Shown: positions 1 to 11,600 of the stretch, in pieces
How positions within the stretch are numbered: position 1 is the first letter of the stretch
Layout: each line of letters begins with the position of its first letter
Source: JACVRW01 sp963751835
GTDB lineage: Bacteria > Actinomycetota > Thermoleophilia > Solirubrobacterales > Thermoleophilaceae
DNA: 64,000 bases
Reading direction: 5' to 3'
Assembly (NCBI GenBank): GCA_963751835.1
Contig: CAVVWD010000029.1
Span: 1-64,000 of the forward strand
Made by a program: the position numbers and the translations under genes
The notes under the pieces: model-generated
Told to the model about the DNA's origin: nothing
Seen by the model: only the letters and a program-made list of their open reading frames with translations
The model's database searches: none

Positions 1-6
1 TACAAC

Positions 7-393
7 ATGGCCGAGCAGGCCACCGCGGAAGGCAATCCCGTCGCCGCGCGGCGTGAGAGCTGTTGCTCGGCATACCACGCAGCGATAGAGCTGATCGGGA
101 AGCGCTGGACCGGCGCCATCGTCTTCGTCCTGCTGGACGGCCCGCTGCGCTTCTCCGAGGTGAAGGTCCTGGTGCCCGACCTGTCGGACCGCCTCCTGTC
201 CGAGCGCCTGAAGGAGCTCGAGGCCGAGGGGATCGTCGAGCGCCGCGTGAGCGACGGCGACGCCGGTGCGCGTCGAGTACGCCCTCACCGACAAGGGCCA
301 GCGCGCTCGAGCCCGCCGTGCGGGCGCTCAAGGTCTGGGCGCGCTCCTGGCTGCTGCGGCCGACGCTCGCTCGGCCGGTGCGCGCGCCGTTAG
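7..393 (+). pseudogene. HxlR-family winged-helix regulator, frame-disrupted
   Basis: A small DNA-binding regulator of the HxlR family (one HTH domain, about 110-130 residues). The first 80 residues read cleanly: an N-terminal Cys pair (ESCCSAYHAAIELIGKRW), the helix pair around GPLRFSEVK and the recognition region LSDRLLSERLKELEAEGIV. After about position 260 the frame changes; the expected wing and C-terminal helix (VEYALTDKG, then ALEPAVRALKVWARSW) continue in two other frames, so at least two single-base changes lie between 255 and 305. The same kind of damage affects the next two genes, which suggests sequence error rather than decay. The gene sits 38 bases upstream of glutamine synthetase. 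The true start could lie before this window. Confidence 0.7.
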
Positions 394-430
394 CTCCCGG
401 CTCCGCCACCCGACCGCCGAAGGAGCCCGC

Positions 431-1786
431 ATGGCCGACCAGCCCAAGACCGCCGACGACGTCAAGTCGTTCGTCGAGGAGCGCGACATCCGCTTCGTCC
501 GCCTCTGGTTCACCGACATCCTCGGCCAGCTGAAGAGCTTCTCGATCAACGCCGCAGGAGCTCGACGACGCCTTCGAGGGCGGCATGGGCTTCGACGGCT
601 CCTCGATCACCGGCTTCAACGCGATCGAGGAGTCGGACATGATCGCCATGCCCGACCCGTCGACCTTCACGGTGCTGCCCTGGCGGCCGGAGGACAAGGG
701 CGTGGCGCGCATGTTCTGCGACGTCGTCACGCCCGAGCCGCGAGCCCTACGAGGGCGACCCGCGCCACGTGCTGCGCCGCGCGCTCGAGCGCGCCGAGTC
801 GATGGGCTTCACAACTTCTACGTCGGGCCCGAGCTCGAGTTCTTCTACTTCCGCAACGCCAGGCCCGAGAACGGCGGGCCCGGAGATCCTCGACGAGGGC
901 GGCTACTTCGACCTGACCACGCTCGACGCCGGCTCCGACGTGCGCCGCGAGACCGTGCTGGCGCTCGAGCAGCTCGGCATCCACGTGGAGTACACCCACC
1001 ACGAGGTCGGGCCCGTCGCAGCACGAGATCGACATGCGCTACGCCGACGCGCTGAAGATGGCGGACGACTGCATGACCTACCGCATCACGGTCAAGGAGT
1101 ACGCCATGAAGTACGGCTGGCACGCGACCTTCATGCCCAAGCCGCTGTTCGGCGAGAACGGCTCGGGGATGCACACCCACCAGTCGCTCTTCAAGGACGC
1201 GCAGCAACGCCTTCTACGACGCCGAACGACCAGTACTTCCTGTCCGACGTCGGCAAGGCGTTCATCGCCGGCCAGCTCAAGCACGCGCGCGAGATCACCT
1301 CGGTGTTCGCGCAGTGGGTGAACTCCTACAAGCGGCTCGTGCCGGGCTACGAGGCGCCGGTGTACTGCGCCTGGTCGCGCCGCAACCGCTCGGCGCTCGT
1401 GCGGGTGCCGCTCTACCACCCCGGCAAGGAGCAGGCCACGCGCATGGAGCTGCGCTGCCCCGACCCGGCCTGCAACCCCTACCTGACGTTCGCGATCCTG
1501 CTGGCGGCCGGCCTCGAGGGCATCGAGAAGGGCTACGAGCTGCCCGAGCCGATGGAGAAGAACCTGTACCACATCAGCCCGGAGGAGCGGAAGCGGCTCG
1601 GGCATCGAGCAGCTGCCCGAGACGCTCGGCGAGGCGATCGAGCTGACCGCGGAGTCGGAGCTCGTGCTGCGCACCTTCGGCGAGCACATCTTCAACCGCT
1701 ACGTCGAGATCAAGCGGCAGGAGTGGGAGGACTACCGCGTCCAGGTGACCCAGTGGGAGCTCGACCGCTACCTGTCGATCCTGTAG
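431..1786 (+). pseudogene. glnA: Type I glutamine synthetase, interrupted by several single-base indels
   Basis: Glutamine synthetase makes glutamine from glutamate, ammonia and ATP in the cytoplasm as a dodecamer. Read across frames this encodes about 450 residues, the normal GSI length. Visible motifs: the beta-grasp region with FDGSSITGF, the ATP/metal region GENGSGMHTHQSLF, PGYEAPVYCAWSRRNRS, and EKNLYHISPEER near the C-terminus. The Tyr of that last motif is where GSI-beta enzymes are adenylylated, but the surrounding residues differ from the usual NLYDLPPEE. Likely extra or missing bases lie near 554, 738, 812, 882, 1018, 1206, 1230 and 1600. Complete conservation between breaks argues for sequencing or assembly error. 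It ends ...DRYLSIL with TAG at 1784-1786. Confidence 0.85.
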
Positions 1787-1863
1787 CGAGCGCGTAGGAT
1801 CTCGCCACCGGGCGCAGCTCCATAACAAGTCAAGCGGGGGCCTGACGATAGAAAGGCCGCTGC

Positions 1864-4380
1864 ATGTCAGAACGCCGCTCGATCTTCGCCCTGTCCGCCG
1901 GTCCGCGCGCCAAGTGGGTCGTGCTTCGCGATCTGGCTGGTCGGCATCTTCATCGCCGCCGGCCCGGCGCAACCTGCCCGGCAAGTTCACCGACGCCGAG
2001 GAGAACGAGTCGACCTCGTTCCTGCCCGGCGACGCCGAGTCGACCAAGGCGCTCGACGGCCGCCGAGGAGCTGCAGGGCGGCGAGCTCGCGCCCGGCGGT
2101 GATCGTCTACCGGCGCGAGTCCGGGCTCACCGCCGGCCGACCGGCAGAAGATCGTCGAGGACGTCCGGCGCGCTGACCGAGCGAGCGCTTCCCGGGCGTC
2201 GTCGCCGACGGCGCGACCGCCGCCGCGGGCGGCCAGGCGGGCAGCGCCAGAGGGCCGGCGGCGGCGCGCGCCAGCCGAGGCCGGCGCGGCGCCGAGGGCT
2301 GCGGCGGCCCGACCACGCCGATCCCGGGCCAGCCCGCGGACTACGCGCCGTTCGTCGGCCCGATCTGCTCGGCGGACGGCAAGGCCGCGATCGTGACCGC
2401 CTACCTCAAGGGCGACGGCGAGGCCGACACGATCCTCGACCCGATCGCAGTTCTGGCGCGACACGGTCTCGGACCCGGGCGGCGGCCTCGAGGTGAAGAT
2501 CACCGGCGGCGCCGGCTACGCGGCGGACGCGATCGAGGTCTTCGAGAGCATCAACGGCACGCTGCTGCTGGCGGCGGTCGCGCTGGTGATCGTCCTGCTG
2601 ATCCTGATCTACCGCTCGCCGATCTTCCTCTTCATCCCGCTCGCGGCGGTGATCTTCGCCGAGATGCTCGTCGCGCTCGATCGGCTACGGCGCTCTCCGA
2701 GCTGGGCGTGACGATCAACGGCCAGTCGAGCTCGATCATGTCGATCCTCGTGCTCGGCGCGGGCACCGACTACGCGCTGCTGATCGTGGCCCGCTACCGC
2801 GAGGAGCTGCACCACACGCGTGGACAGGCACGAGGCGATGCGGGCCGCGATGACGCTCGGCCGGCCCGGCGGTGTTCGCCTCGCGCCGCGACCGTGATCG
2901 CGGCGCTGCTGTGCCTGACGATCGCGAAGGTCAACGGCACGTCCGGCCTCGGCCCGATCGGCGCGATGGGCGTGGCCTGCGCGGCGCTCTCGATGCTCAC
3001 GCTGCTGCCCGCGCTGCTGACGATCTTCGGCCGCCGCGCGTTCTGGCCGTTCGTCCCGCACACGCCCGAGCTGGCAGCGCGCCGAGCAGCTGCCGCCCGG
3101 AGGCGCTCGGCCGGCGGATCGTGGAGGGCTCGACGCGTCGGCGCGCTGCTGCCGGTCATCGGCGCGTGCCTGGTCGTCTGCGTGCTGCTGCCGCTGGTCG
3201 CTCCTCAACGCGCTGCTCGCGGCGTCGAGCTCATCGCGGCGGCGCGCGATCCCGTCGCTGATCGTCGGGCCGCTCGACCGCGCCGTCTTCACGCCCTACG
3301 AGCTGCGCCGCATCAAGCACGAGCACCTGGCCGACGCCACGCACGGCTTCTGGAAGCGCGTCGGCGACCGCGTGGCGACGCGGCCCGACGCGGGTGCTGC
3401 GTCGGCTCGATCGCGGTCCTGCTGGTCCTGTGCGCCGGCCTCGCCTTCTTCTCCACCGACCTGACCACCAACGACAGCTACCGCACCGAGGTCGAGTCGG
3501 TCGAGGGCCAGGAGCTGCTGGCCAAGAGCTTCCCGGCGGGCGCCAGCGCGCCGACCGACATCGATCGTGCCGCGACGCCGGCCGACGTGGCGGCGGTGAC
3601 CGCGCGCGCGTCGAGGGCGTCGACGGCGTCGAGGCGGTCTCGCCGCCGGTGGCCGAGGGCGAGCGCGGGCGTGCTCGTGCAGGCCACGCTCGAGCCGCCG
3701 CCCGTACTCGACCGAGGCCTTCGACCTGATCGAGCCGATCCGCGACGCCGCGCACGAGGCCGGCGCCGGGCACGCTGGTCGGCGGCGCCGACCGCGGTCG
3801 AGTTCGACGTGCGCGAGGCGGCCGCCTGGGACTCGACGGTGATCCCGCCGATCGTGCTCGTCGTCGTGTTCCTGATCCTGGTGCTGCTGCTGCGCGCGGT
3901 GGTCGCCCCGCTGGTCCTGATCGGCACCGTGATCCTCAGCTTCCTGGCCGCGCTCGGCGTCGGCTACTTCGTCTTCGACGTGGTCTTCGGCTTCCCGGGC
4001 TCGGACCCGTCGCTGCCGCTGTTCGCGTTCGTGTTCCTGGTCGCGCTGGGGGTCGACTACAACATCTTCCTGGTCGCCCGCGCGCGCGAGGAGACGCTCA
4101 AGCACGGCACGCGCGAGGGCATGCTGCGCGCGCTCGCGGTCACCGGCGGCGTGATCACGAGCGCCGGGCATCGTGCTCGCCGGCACCTTCTCGGTGCTCG
4201 CCGTCCTGCCGCTCGTGTTCCTCACCGAGATCGGGTTCGTGGTCGCCTTCGGCGTGCTGCTCGACACCTTCCTCGTGCGCAGCGTGCTGGTGCCGGCGCT
4301 CGTGCTCGAGATCGGGCCCGAAGGTCTGGTGGCCGTCGGCGCTCGCGAAGCGCGAGCAGAGGGAGCCGGCCCAGGTCTAG
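1864..4380 (+). pseudogene. MMPL/RND-family membrane transporter, frame-disrupted
   Basis: A large integral membrane exporter of the MMPL family, which typically moves lipids or other hydrophobic molecules using the proton gradient. Starting from MSERRSIFALSAGPRAKWVV, two halves each contain the family signature: GAGTDYALLIVARYREEL (near 2760) and ALGVDYNIFLVARAREE (near 4050), with clusters of hydrophobic helices after each. Reading the last frame with one base removed near 4310 gives the normal ending GPKVWWPSALAKREQ and a stop at 4378-4380, total about 835 residues. At least nine frame changes occur (for example near 1930, 1970, 2447, 2690, 2860, 3405, 4167 and 4310). No membrane-fusion partner is present nearby. 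Confidence 0.75.
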
Positions 4381-4507
4381 GTCGGGGCCCTCGCACCGAG
4401 TGATAAGCGCTTCTCGGGGCGAGACCGAACGGCTTGACCACCGCGCAGCTCGTCTGATGCCTCGTCAAGAAGTAGAATCCGGTCGGATATTGCGCAAGGG
4501 TGGTGCG

Positions 4508-4984
4508 ATGCAGCGAGTCTCTCTCAATCGCCCTGACCTGAAGCTCGACCCGGAGGACCCGCCCGGGTTCCGCTGCGCCATGTGGCGCTTCGGCGAGTCG
4601 CTCGGCGCCGAGCGGGTAGGCACCACGCTGTACGAGATCCCGCCCGGCGAGGCGGTCTGCCCGTATCACTACGAACACGCCGAGGAGGAGTGGCTGCTCG
4701 TGCTTGATGGGAACCCCACGCTGCGCGAGCCCGACGGCGAGAACCGACTCGAACCCATGGATGTAGCGTTCTTTCCGCCTGGACCCGGTGGTGCGCACCA
4801 GGTGCGCAACGACACTGCCAAGACGGTCCGCGTCCTCATGTGGGGAGAGAATCTCTACCCCGGGGCGTCGACCTACCCCGACAGCAACAAGATCGGTATC
4901 TGGACCCGTCCCGGGGAGGACGGCAGGCTGTACCGGCTCGGGACGGAGGTCGACTACTACGACGGCGAGGGCAACCAGCGCTGA
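4508..4984 (+). CDS. Cupin-domain protein
   Basis: A 158-residue single-domain cupin. The metal-site motif 1 is visible as PYHYEHAEEEWLLVLDGNP (two His, two Glu) and motif 2 as FPPGPGGAHQVRNDTA. Such proteins are small beta-barrels that often bind a metal; similar ones are annotated as cupins or putative mannose-6-phosphate isomerase-like proteins, and the substrate here is unknown. The start ATG at 4508 follows GGGTGGTGCG. It is the first undamaged gene in the window and sits between two frame-disrupted regions. It is followed by a separate gene 82 bases downstream, with no obvious operon link. Confidence 0.8.
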   Translation: MQRVSLNRPDLKLDPEDPPGFRCAMWRFGESLGAERVGTTLYEIPPGEAVCPYHYEHAEEEWLLVLDGNPTLREPDGENRLEPMDVAFFPPGPGGAHQVRNDTAKTVRVLMWGENLYPGASTYPDSNKIGIWTRPGEDGRLYRLGTEVDYYDGEGNQR

Positions 4985-5066
4985 GGGCTCGCCGGGCCGA
5001 TGTGCGCTCTCGTCGCGGGTGTGGTGGTCTTGGGGAGTGAGCCATTCGGGCGTTTTGTGCGAATGG

Positions 5067-6107
5067 ATGGGTATGACGCGCGGTGTTCGAGTTGGTCTAC
5101 TTGCCGCGGCGATTTTTGTGGCGGTTGTGCTCGGGGCCGCGCGCGCCGACGCGGCTAGTTATCTCGGGTCACCCGATACGTCCGCGCAACCGGACGCCTT
5201 TGCCTGTGCGGCCTGCCCGCCCGCGACGAGCATCGGTCTCCAGCAGTTCGCCCTGCGCGGCGCGCTGACGGAGTCGCCCGAGGACGGTGTGCTGGTCTCG
5301 GCCAGCGTCTATGCCAAGCGGATCGCGGGCGGCGAGCAGCCGCGCATCGCGGTGCTGCGCCCGGCCGGCGGCGGCGGGCCGGGTGTCTCGGTGCTCGATT
5401 CGGCGCCCGTGCCCGTGACTTCGCCCGGCGGCGCCGTGCACGCGGTCGATGGCCTGCATCTGGGAGTCAGGGCCGGCGACTCGGTCGGCTTTCTGTTCCG
5501 GACCGGCGAGGTCGACCTCGGCGCCAGGGTGCGTCCCCGCCCCGACGGCGCCGTGCAGTCCTTTAGGCAACCGTGCGGGCCCTGCGGGATGGACGGCGGC
5601 ACCGGCGTCGAGCTGCTCTATGACGCCGTCGTCGAGCCCGACGTCGACGAGGACGGGCTCGGCGACGAGAGCCAGGATCCAGACGGCGGCGGCCTGGGCC
5701 TGGACTGGGAGGACGACTGGTTCGATGACTTCGAGGAGGGCGACGAACTCGACGACGACTTCGATGACGACGCCGGCCCGGCGGCGCGGCGGCGGCTGCG
5801 GCTGCTGGACGTACAGCGCCTCCGCGGCGGCGGCGCATCGCTACTGCTCAGGGTCCCCAAGCGGGGGCGCCTGAGGGCCGGCGTGACGCTGCCCGACAAC
5901 CGCCGCACCGGCGCCGGACCCTTCCTCACGATCCTGACCGGCGACCTGCGCGTCAAGCGCCCCGGGCGCGTCCGGCTGCGCCTCGCATCAACACCGCCCG
6001 GGGCACGCTTCCTGTCGCGACGCAAGTCGGTCCGCACCAAGCTCGTTGCGTCCCTCCTCCAACGCGACGGCCAGCTCAAGGTCCGGATGCGCTCGGCCAG
6101 GCTGTAG
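5067..6107 (+). CDS. Secreted protein with acidic Ca-binding-like stretch
   Basis: A 346-residue exported protein of unknown function. The N-terminus has a clear signal peptide: MTRGVRVGLLAAAIFVAVVLG followed by cleavage near ARADAASY. The mature part has a beta-rich domain of about 150 residues with a CGPCG motif. It then has a thrombospondin type-3-like segment (DVDEDGLGDESQDPDG near residues 190-205) and a strongly acidic Asp/Glu run. The C-terminal domain is Arg-rich (about residues 250-346). TSP3-like acidic repeats usually bind calcium. Similar secreted proteins with an Arg/Lys-rich tail are common in Solirubrobacterales. The start could be 5067 or 5073, two codons later; neither has a strong ribosome site. 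Confidence 0.7.
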   Translation: MGMTRGVRVGLLAAAIFVAVVLGAARADAASYLGSPDTSAQPDAFACAACPPATSIGLQQFALRGALTESPEDGVLVSASVYAKRIAGGEQPRIAVLRPAGGGGPGVSVLDSAPVPVTSPGGAVHAVDGLHLGVRAGDSVGFLFRTGEVDLGARVRPRPDGAVQSFRQPCGPCGMDGGTGVELLYDAVVEPDVDEDGLGDESQDPDGGGLGLDWEDDWFDDFEEGDELDDDFDDDAGPAARRRLRLLDVQRLRGGGASLLLRVPKRGRLRAGVTLPDNRRTGAGPFLTILTGDLRVKRPGRVRLRLASTPPGARFLSRRKSVRTKLVASLLQRDGQLKVRMRSARL

Positions 6108-6279
6108 GGCGAGCGGCCGTCAGGCCCGTCGTGTCCGCCGCCAGGGTCGGACCCACCTCCGCAGTCGGCGCGGTCGGGGCCGCCATCGCGCACCTCCAAC
6201 CTGTCGGCGTCCGGCCCGCCCCACGCGGCGCCGCGGCGTTCTGTCCCGCCTGACCGCGCACGCGTCCTGAGCGCCGCGA

Positions 6280-8479
6280 TCACCGCAGCTTGCGGCGCAC
6301 GGTCAGGAGCGGGACGCGCTCGCCCGAGTCCAGCCAGGCTCTCGCGCGGATCCGGACCACGCCGCGGCGGCGGTGCTCCAGCAGCCGCCGGCCACGGCGC
6401 GTGAGCTTGAAGGTCACGCGGCGCCGGCCGGCGGCACGGAAGCGTATCCGGCGGGTCGCTGTGATCGGCAGCGCTCGCCGGCCCGAGCGCTCGAGCAGCG
6501 CCCGGAGCTCAACGCGCCCGGGCGCCGATAGCGTGACGACGACGCTGAAGCGCCCTCTGCGCAGAAGCGTGCCCAGACTCGGAAGCCGGCCTGTGACTTT
6601 GAGCCGCGCCTTCGGCGCTGGGGGGGGCGCAGCCCGTGCCGGCACGGATGGCGGAGCGGGCCGGGCGGGCGGGGGCGCGAATACGCGGATGAAGCGCGCG
6701 GCGGATGGCACGCCGTCCTCGCTGAGCAGGAAGAGCATGTAATAGCCCGGAACCACGACGTTCGCGTCTGCGGGGACGCGCAGCCGCAGCCCGCCGCCGG
6801 CAAGCGCGACCGGCTCGGAGAGCTCGACGATCCGCTGGCTCATGTCGGTTGCGTGCGTGGCCGCGCCGGGCGCCACCAGGACGGCGCGCGCCGCGGAAAC
6901 GCCGGCGGTGGCGACCTCGATGACGTCCCCGAGCGTCGCCGACGTCGGTGCCGATGCGATCCGCGGGCGCTCGTCGGGCCCCAGCGGGGAGCCGTCCTCC
7001 GCGAACAGGTACGGCGGCGAGTAGACCTCGACCGTGTCGTCGGTGATCCCACTCCCCGGGCCGTCGGCGCCATTGATGTCGTCGCCGGCGGACATCACCC
7101 GCGCGTCGGGCAGCAGCAGCGCCGTCGAGTGGTACGTGCGCGCCTCGGCCTGCGCGGCTCCTGAGGATCATCGCGCCCGTACGCGGGTCGAACAGCTCGA
7201 CCCGCCGCTGCTCCTCCTCGTAGAGCCAGTTGAAGTAGTAGCGGCTGCCGTCCTGACCGAAGCCGCCGCCGACGGTAGCGACCGTCCCGTCCGGCAGGAG
7301 CACGCTGTTCGCGTGGCTGCGAGCGATCCCCATGGCGGGGCCGGGCGTCCAGCCGAGGGGCGCCTGGCGCCCGTCGAAGATCTCGGTCGTCGCGGTGGCG
7401 GGCCGGTAGTTGAAGTCGTCGACGCCGTTGCCGTCGCCGTCGACGAATTCGTCCGGTGGCGAGCCGCCCAACGTCAGCACGCGCCCGTCGGCGAGCATGA
7501 CCGCGGTGCCCCAGTCGCGCGTGCGCGAGAGGCCGGGCAGGTCGCTCCACGCCGACGGCCCGCCGGGATCGAGGTACCAGCTGTCGGTCGGCCGCGGGCC
7601 GGCAGCCAGCACGTGCCCGGTCTGCGCCCAAAAGAGCTTCGGGTAGAGCTCTGAGAGCGGCGGCTGGCCCGGCTCGTTGAACCGGAAGTGGAGCTGCGAG
7701 ACGTCACCGCCGGGCTCGAAGACCTCGGCGTCGTGGTCCATCCCGCCGCTCCCGCTCGGCCCGAGGGAGCCGAAATCGGGGTCGCCCGGCGCCGTGAGGC
7801 CGCTCACGATCAGCGTGCGCCCGTCCGGCATCAGGAGTTGCGTCGGGTACCAGCGTCCTTGGCGCATCGGCTCGTGGCTCTCCCAGGCCTCCGTCCAAGG
7901 GTCGAACGTGAACACCGACTTCAGCCCCGTGGACACGTGTGCCGGGTCGGCGTCGAGGTTGCCGCCCGTCACGAGCACGCGGCCGTTGGCCAGAAGCGAC
8001 GTGCCCGCGCACCAGATGTCGGTCGGCTTCCCGGTGCGCCGGGTCGATGGGCGGATCAACCTGCCGCCACGAGCCGGGAATCGTCGGGATGCCCGACGTA
8101 GGCCTCGGCGCGGTTCTCGAAGCCCGATCCCGGCTCGCCCGGGCGACCGGGGTAGGCGAAGATCAGCACCTTGCCGGTCGGCAGCAGCGCTGCGTTGATG
8201 GCAATGACGGGAAGCGGGGCGGCGGGCGCCCACGCGCCGCCGGTCTGCGCGCGGCACCGGCGGCAGCGGCGGCGGCGGCACGAGCGCAGTGCGTGCGCCG
8301 GCGGCGGCCGCTTCTCTCGCGAGCCGGCGCTGGGTCGCATGCGCGGCGGCGTGCTCGGCCCCTAGCCCCGCGGTCTCGACCCTGCGCAACTCGGCCTCGG
8401 CGAGGTCATGCGCACGGGCCGGCGCGGTCGCGGCGAGCAGCGCGCCGGCGATCGCCACGCCCACGAGCGCCCTGGCCAT
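6280..8479 (-). pseudogene. GlxA-like galactose-oxidase-type copper radical oxidase, frame-disrupted
   Basis: A secreted seven-bladed Kelch oxidase with a C-terminal DUF1929 (galactose-oxidase-like) domain. It has a signal peptide (MARALVGVAIAGALLAATAPARA) and Kelch repeats. All copper/radical ligands expected from galactose oxidase are visible when frames are joined: Cys in IWCAGTSLLANGRVLVTGG, Tyr in RWYPTQLLMPDGR, Tyr-His in ARTYHSTALLLPDARV, and His in ATHATDMSQR. At least four single-base frame changes lie near 8260, 8060-8030 and 7160. Since ligands persist in three frames, the breaks are probably errors. In Streptomyces, GlxA works with the GT2 protein CslA to deposit a tip glycan; here a CslA-like GT2 starts 160 bases away, divergently. 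The tail after DUF1929 is Pro- and Arg-rich. Confidence 0.75.
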
Positions 8480-8640
8480 CGGGCCATTGTCGCGGACGAC
8501 GGGAAGCTTCAGCGTGGCTGAGTACGAATTTCATCCGGGAGGCCGGTGGCGAACGGTTCAACCCTCTCCTAGGGTGGCCCAAAGGCTCGGGTTTACGGAC
8601 CGTTATGTCCGGTAGCGCAGCGCACCGCGCCGATACACGG

Positions 8641-11600
8641 ATGTCGACTTACGTCTCCCGAACCTCGACGGTGCGGTCCTCGCAACGGACCGCGGGGACC
8701 GCGCGCGCCGGCGGGCGGGCCTTCGACCCGCGCATACTGGCGCCGGTCCTGGTGCTCCTCGTCGCGGGGGGCCTGTTCGCGCTGGAGCTGGGGCATTCGA
8801 GCCTGTTCATGGACGAGGTGTACAGCTGGCGGGCGAGCCGCGGCAGCCTGGACGATCTCCAGGACGCGCTGCGCTACAGCGAGGTCACGCCACCGCTCTA
8901 CTACCTGATCCTTCACGGATGGATGCACGTCACCGGCGGCGACTCGGAGGCGCTCCTGCGACTTCCCTCGGTCCTCGCCGGGGTCGCGCTGGTTGCGGTG
9001 GTCCTCTGGCTGGGCAGGCTCGTTGCGGGTCGCACGGCGGGGCTGATGGCAGCCTCGCTCGCCGCAGTCAGCCCGCTGGTGCTGCTCTACTCGCAGCAGG
9101 CCCGCGCGTACGTGTGGGTGATGCTGGCGGTCACGGTTGCCGTCGCCGCGGCGATCCAGGCCACGCGCGACCGCTCGTGGCTGTGGCTCGTGGCAGCCAT
9201 GGTCGCGACCGTCTGCGCGCTGTTGCTGCACTACACCGCGCTGCTCGTGCTGGGCCCGCTGACGCTCTGGCTCATGTTGCGGTCCGAGTTCGAGCTGCGC
9301 TGGCGGCTGGGGTTCATGGCCGTCCTGGCGGCAGCGCTTGCGGCGATCGCTCCGCTCGCGCTCACTCAGATGGGCCAGGGCCACCACGAGGCAACGGAGT
9401 CCTACGCGTCGTTGACGACGCTGAACGCGCTGCGGATCGCCGGCACGCCGTTCGACGGCCGGGCCACGGGGGGGCTGATGCTGTGGCGCGAGCTCGGCGC
9501 CGTCGTCGTGATCGACGCGCTTGCCCTGCTCGCCCTGGGCGAGCGCTTCCGCGGGCTGCGCGCGCGCGTGCTGATCGTCACCTGCGCGCTCGTGCCGCTC
9601 GCCGTCGTCTGCCTCGTCAGCGCTCTGGGCCAGCCGATCGCGCTCACCCGTTACACGGCGGTTGCGGCGCCGTTCATCCTCGTCGCCATCGGGATGGTCG
9701 CCGCGCATGCCGCCCGCCCCCTGACGGTGGCCCTCCTGGCGGCGGCGTTGACCGTCTCGGCGGCAGGGCTGTTCGCGGCGCTGCTGCAGTCCGGGCAGAA
9801 CCCCGACACGCGCAGCGCCGTCGCGATGGTCGCGGCACATTGGCGCGCCGGCGACGCGGTCGCCGGGGTCGGTCTGCTCGGCTTCGACGGCGCGCTCTCC
9901 TATTACGGCGAGAAGCTGCTGCCGCCGGGCGCTCGCGAGGTGCCGGCGTTCCGCTCGCTGGACGCGGCCGTCGAGGCGCCGGGCGCGCTCGACGCGGCGG
10001 AGGCCGGCGGCCGCCTGTGGCTCATCGCCGATCCGCCGGTCGGCACTTTGCGGTTGCGTGACTCGCTTGGGCGACTCGACTACGCGGCGACCGCCGTGCA
10101 GGTGTATGGGGGCAACGCTCCAGTCCAGCTGATCCGTGCCGAAGGGCGCGCCCGGCCAGTGACGCGCGGACTCGTGTGGGGGGCCCGGGCGGCCGGGCTT
10201 GCCGCGGTGTTTGGCGGCGGCCTGTACCTCTCCTGGCGTGCCGGCCAGCTTGCTCACCTCGGCGTTCCCGCCGACGTCTTCTTCGCGGCGGAGCTCGTCA
10301 ACTACCTCGCCCTGGTCACGGCGGTCGCGCTGTTCTGGACGCCGCGCCGGCGCCCGGCGCCGCCGCCGCCGCCCCTCGCTGACATGGACGTCCTGATCCC
10401 GGTCTGCGGGGAGGACCCAGAGATCGTGGAGGCGACGCTGCGCGCCGCCCTCGCGATCGAGCACCCGCACCGCACGATCGTCCTATGCGACTCGCGCATG
10501 GCAGGATTCGAAAACTGGCGCGAGATCGTCGAGCTCTGCAACACCTACCGGGTGCCCTGCCTGCTCCGCAGCTCCGGCTCGCGCGGAAAGGCCGGCAACC
10601 TCAACGCCGCCCTGCCCCACACAGGCGGTGAGTTCATCGTCGTCCTCGACGCCGACCACGTGGCCCGCCCGGACCTCGGCGACCTGCTGCTCGGCTACTT
10701 CGAGGACCCGAAGGTCGCGTTCGTCACGAGCCGCCAGTCCTTCCGCCTTGATGGCGGTGATCCGCTGGGCCACCAGGAGGCGCTGTTCTACAACTCGATC
10801 CAGCCCGCCAAGGACCGCGACAACGCCGCCTTCTCCTGCGGCAGCGGCGTCGCCTACCGCCGCTCGGCGATCGAGCAGCTCGGCGGGTTCTCGGAATGGA
10901 ACCTCGTCGAGGACCTGCACACCTCGTACGAGCTGCACGCGCGCGGGTGGCGCTCGGTCTACGTCCGGACTCCGGTGAGCGTCGGAGCCGCGCCCGCCAC
11001 CGCGGCCGAGATGGCCAGCCAGCGCCTGCGCTGGGCGACGGACAGCCTGCGGATGCTCTTCTGGGACAACCCGCTTCGCAAGCGCGGGCTCTCGCTGCCC
11101 CAGCGGCTGCACTACCTGCACACCACTGGCTGGTACCTCATTGCGACCGCCCACATCGTCTTCCTCCTGAGCCCGATCGCCTCGATCCTTCTCGGCGCGC
11201 GGCTGCTCGTGCCGGGGACGGAGAGCACCTACGGCCTGCTGCTGCTGGCCTACCTCGGCCCCGTTGCCCTGATGCTGGCCGCGCACGTCGGCTGGCGCGC
11301 CGCCTTGCGCACCGCTCAACTGCAGGCCTTCCTCGCACCCGTGTTCGGGGTGGCGGTCGTGCAGGCGCTGCGGGCGTCGCCCCGCACCCGCGCGCGCGGC
11401 CTCCACAGCGGTGTTACGCGCAAGAGCCACCAGCGCCAGATGAGCTGGATCACGACCTTCCAGCACACTGTGCTCGCGCTGCTGCTGATCGCGATTGGCG
11501 TGTCGATCGCCAGGCCCGGCGTCGCCTCGTGGGCCGTCGTTCTGTGGGCGTGCGTGCTCGCCGCGGCGCTCGCCACGCCCGGCAGCATGCTCGGGCTGCA

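Noticed and set aside
7939..8640. Long open upstream extension of the glycosyltransferase fusion frame
   Set aside because: It overlaps the divergent oxidase gene, lacks a signal or family match and its start is far upstream; the conserved part begins after 8641.
8480..8640. Possible riboswitch between the oxidase and the fusion gene
   Set aside because: The sequence around GGTTCAACCCTCTCC did not match any cyclic-dinucleotide or cofactor riboswitch pattern I know.
8593..10470. Long minus-strand open frame (625 codons) opposite the fusion gene
   Set aside because: Typical GC-rich antisense shadow; Arg/Asp/Gln-rich with no motif and opposite to a well-supported gene.
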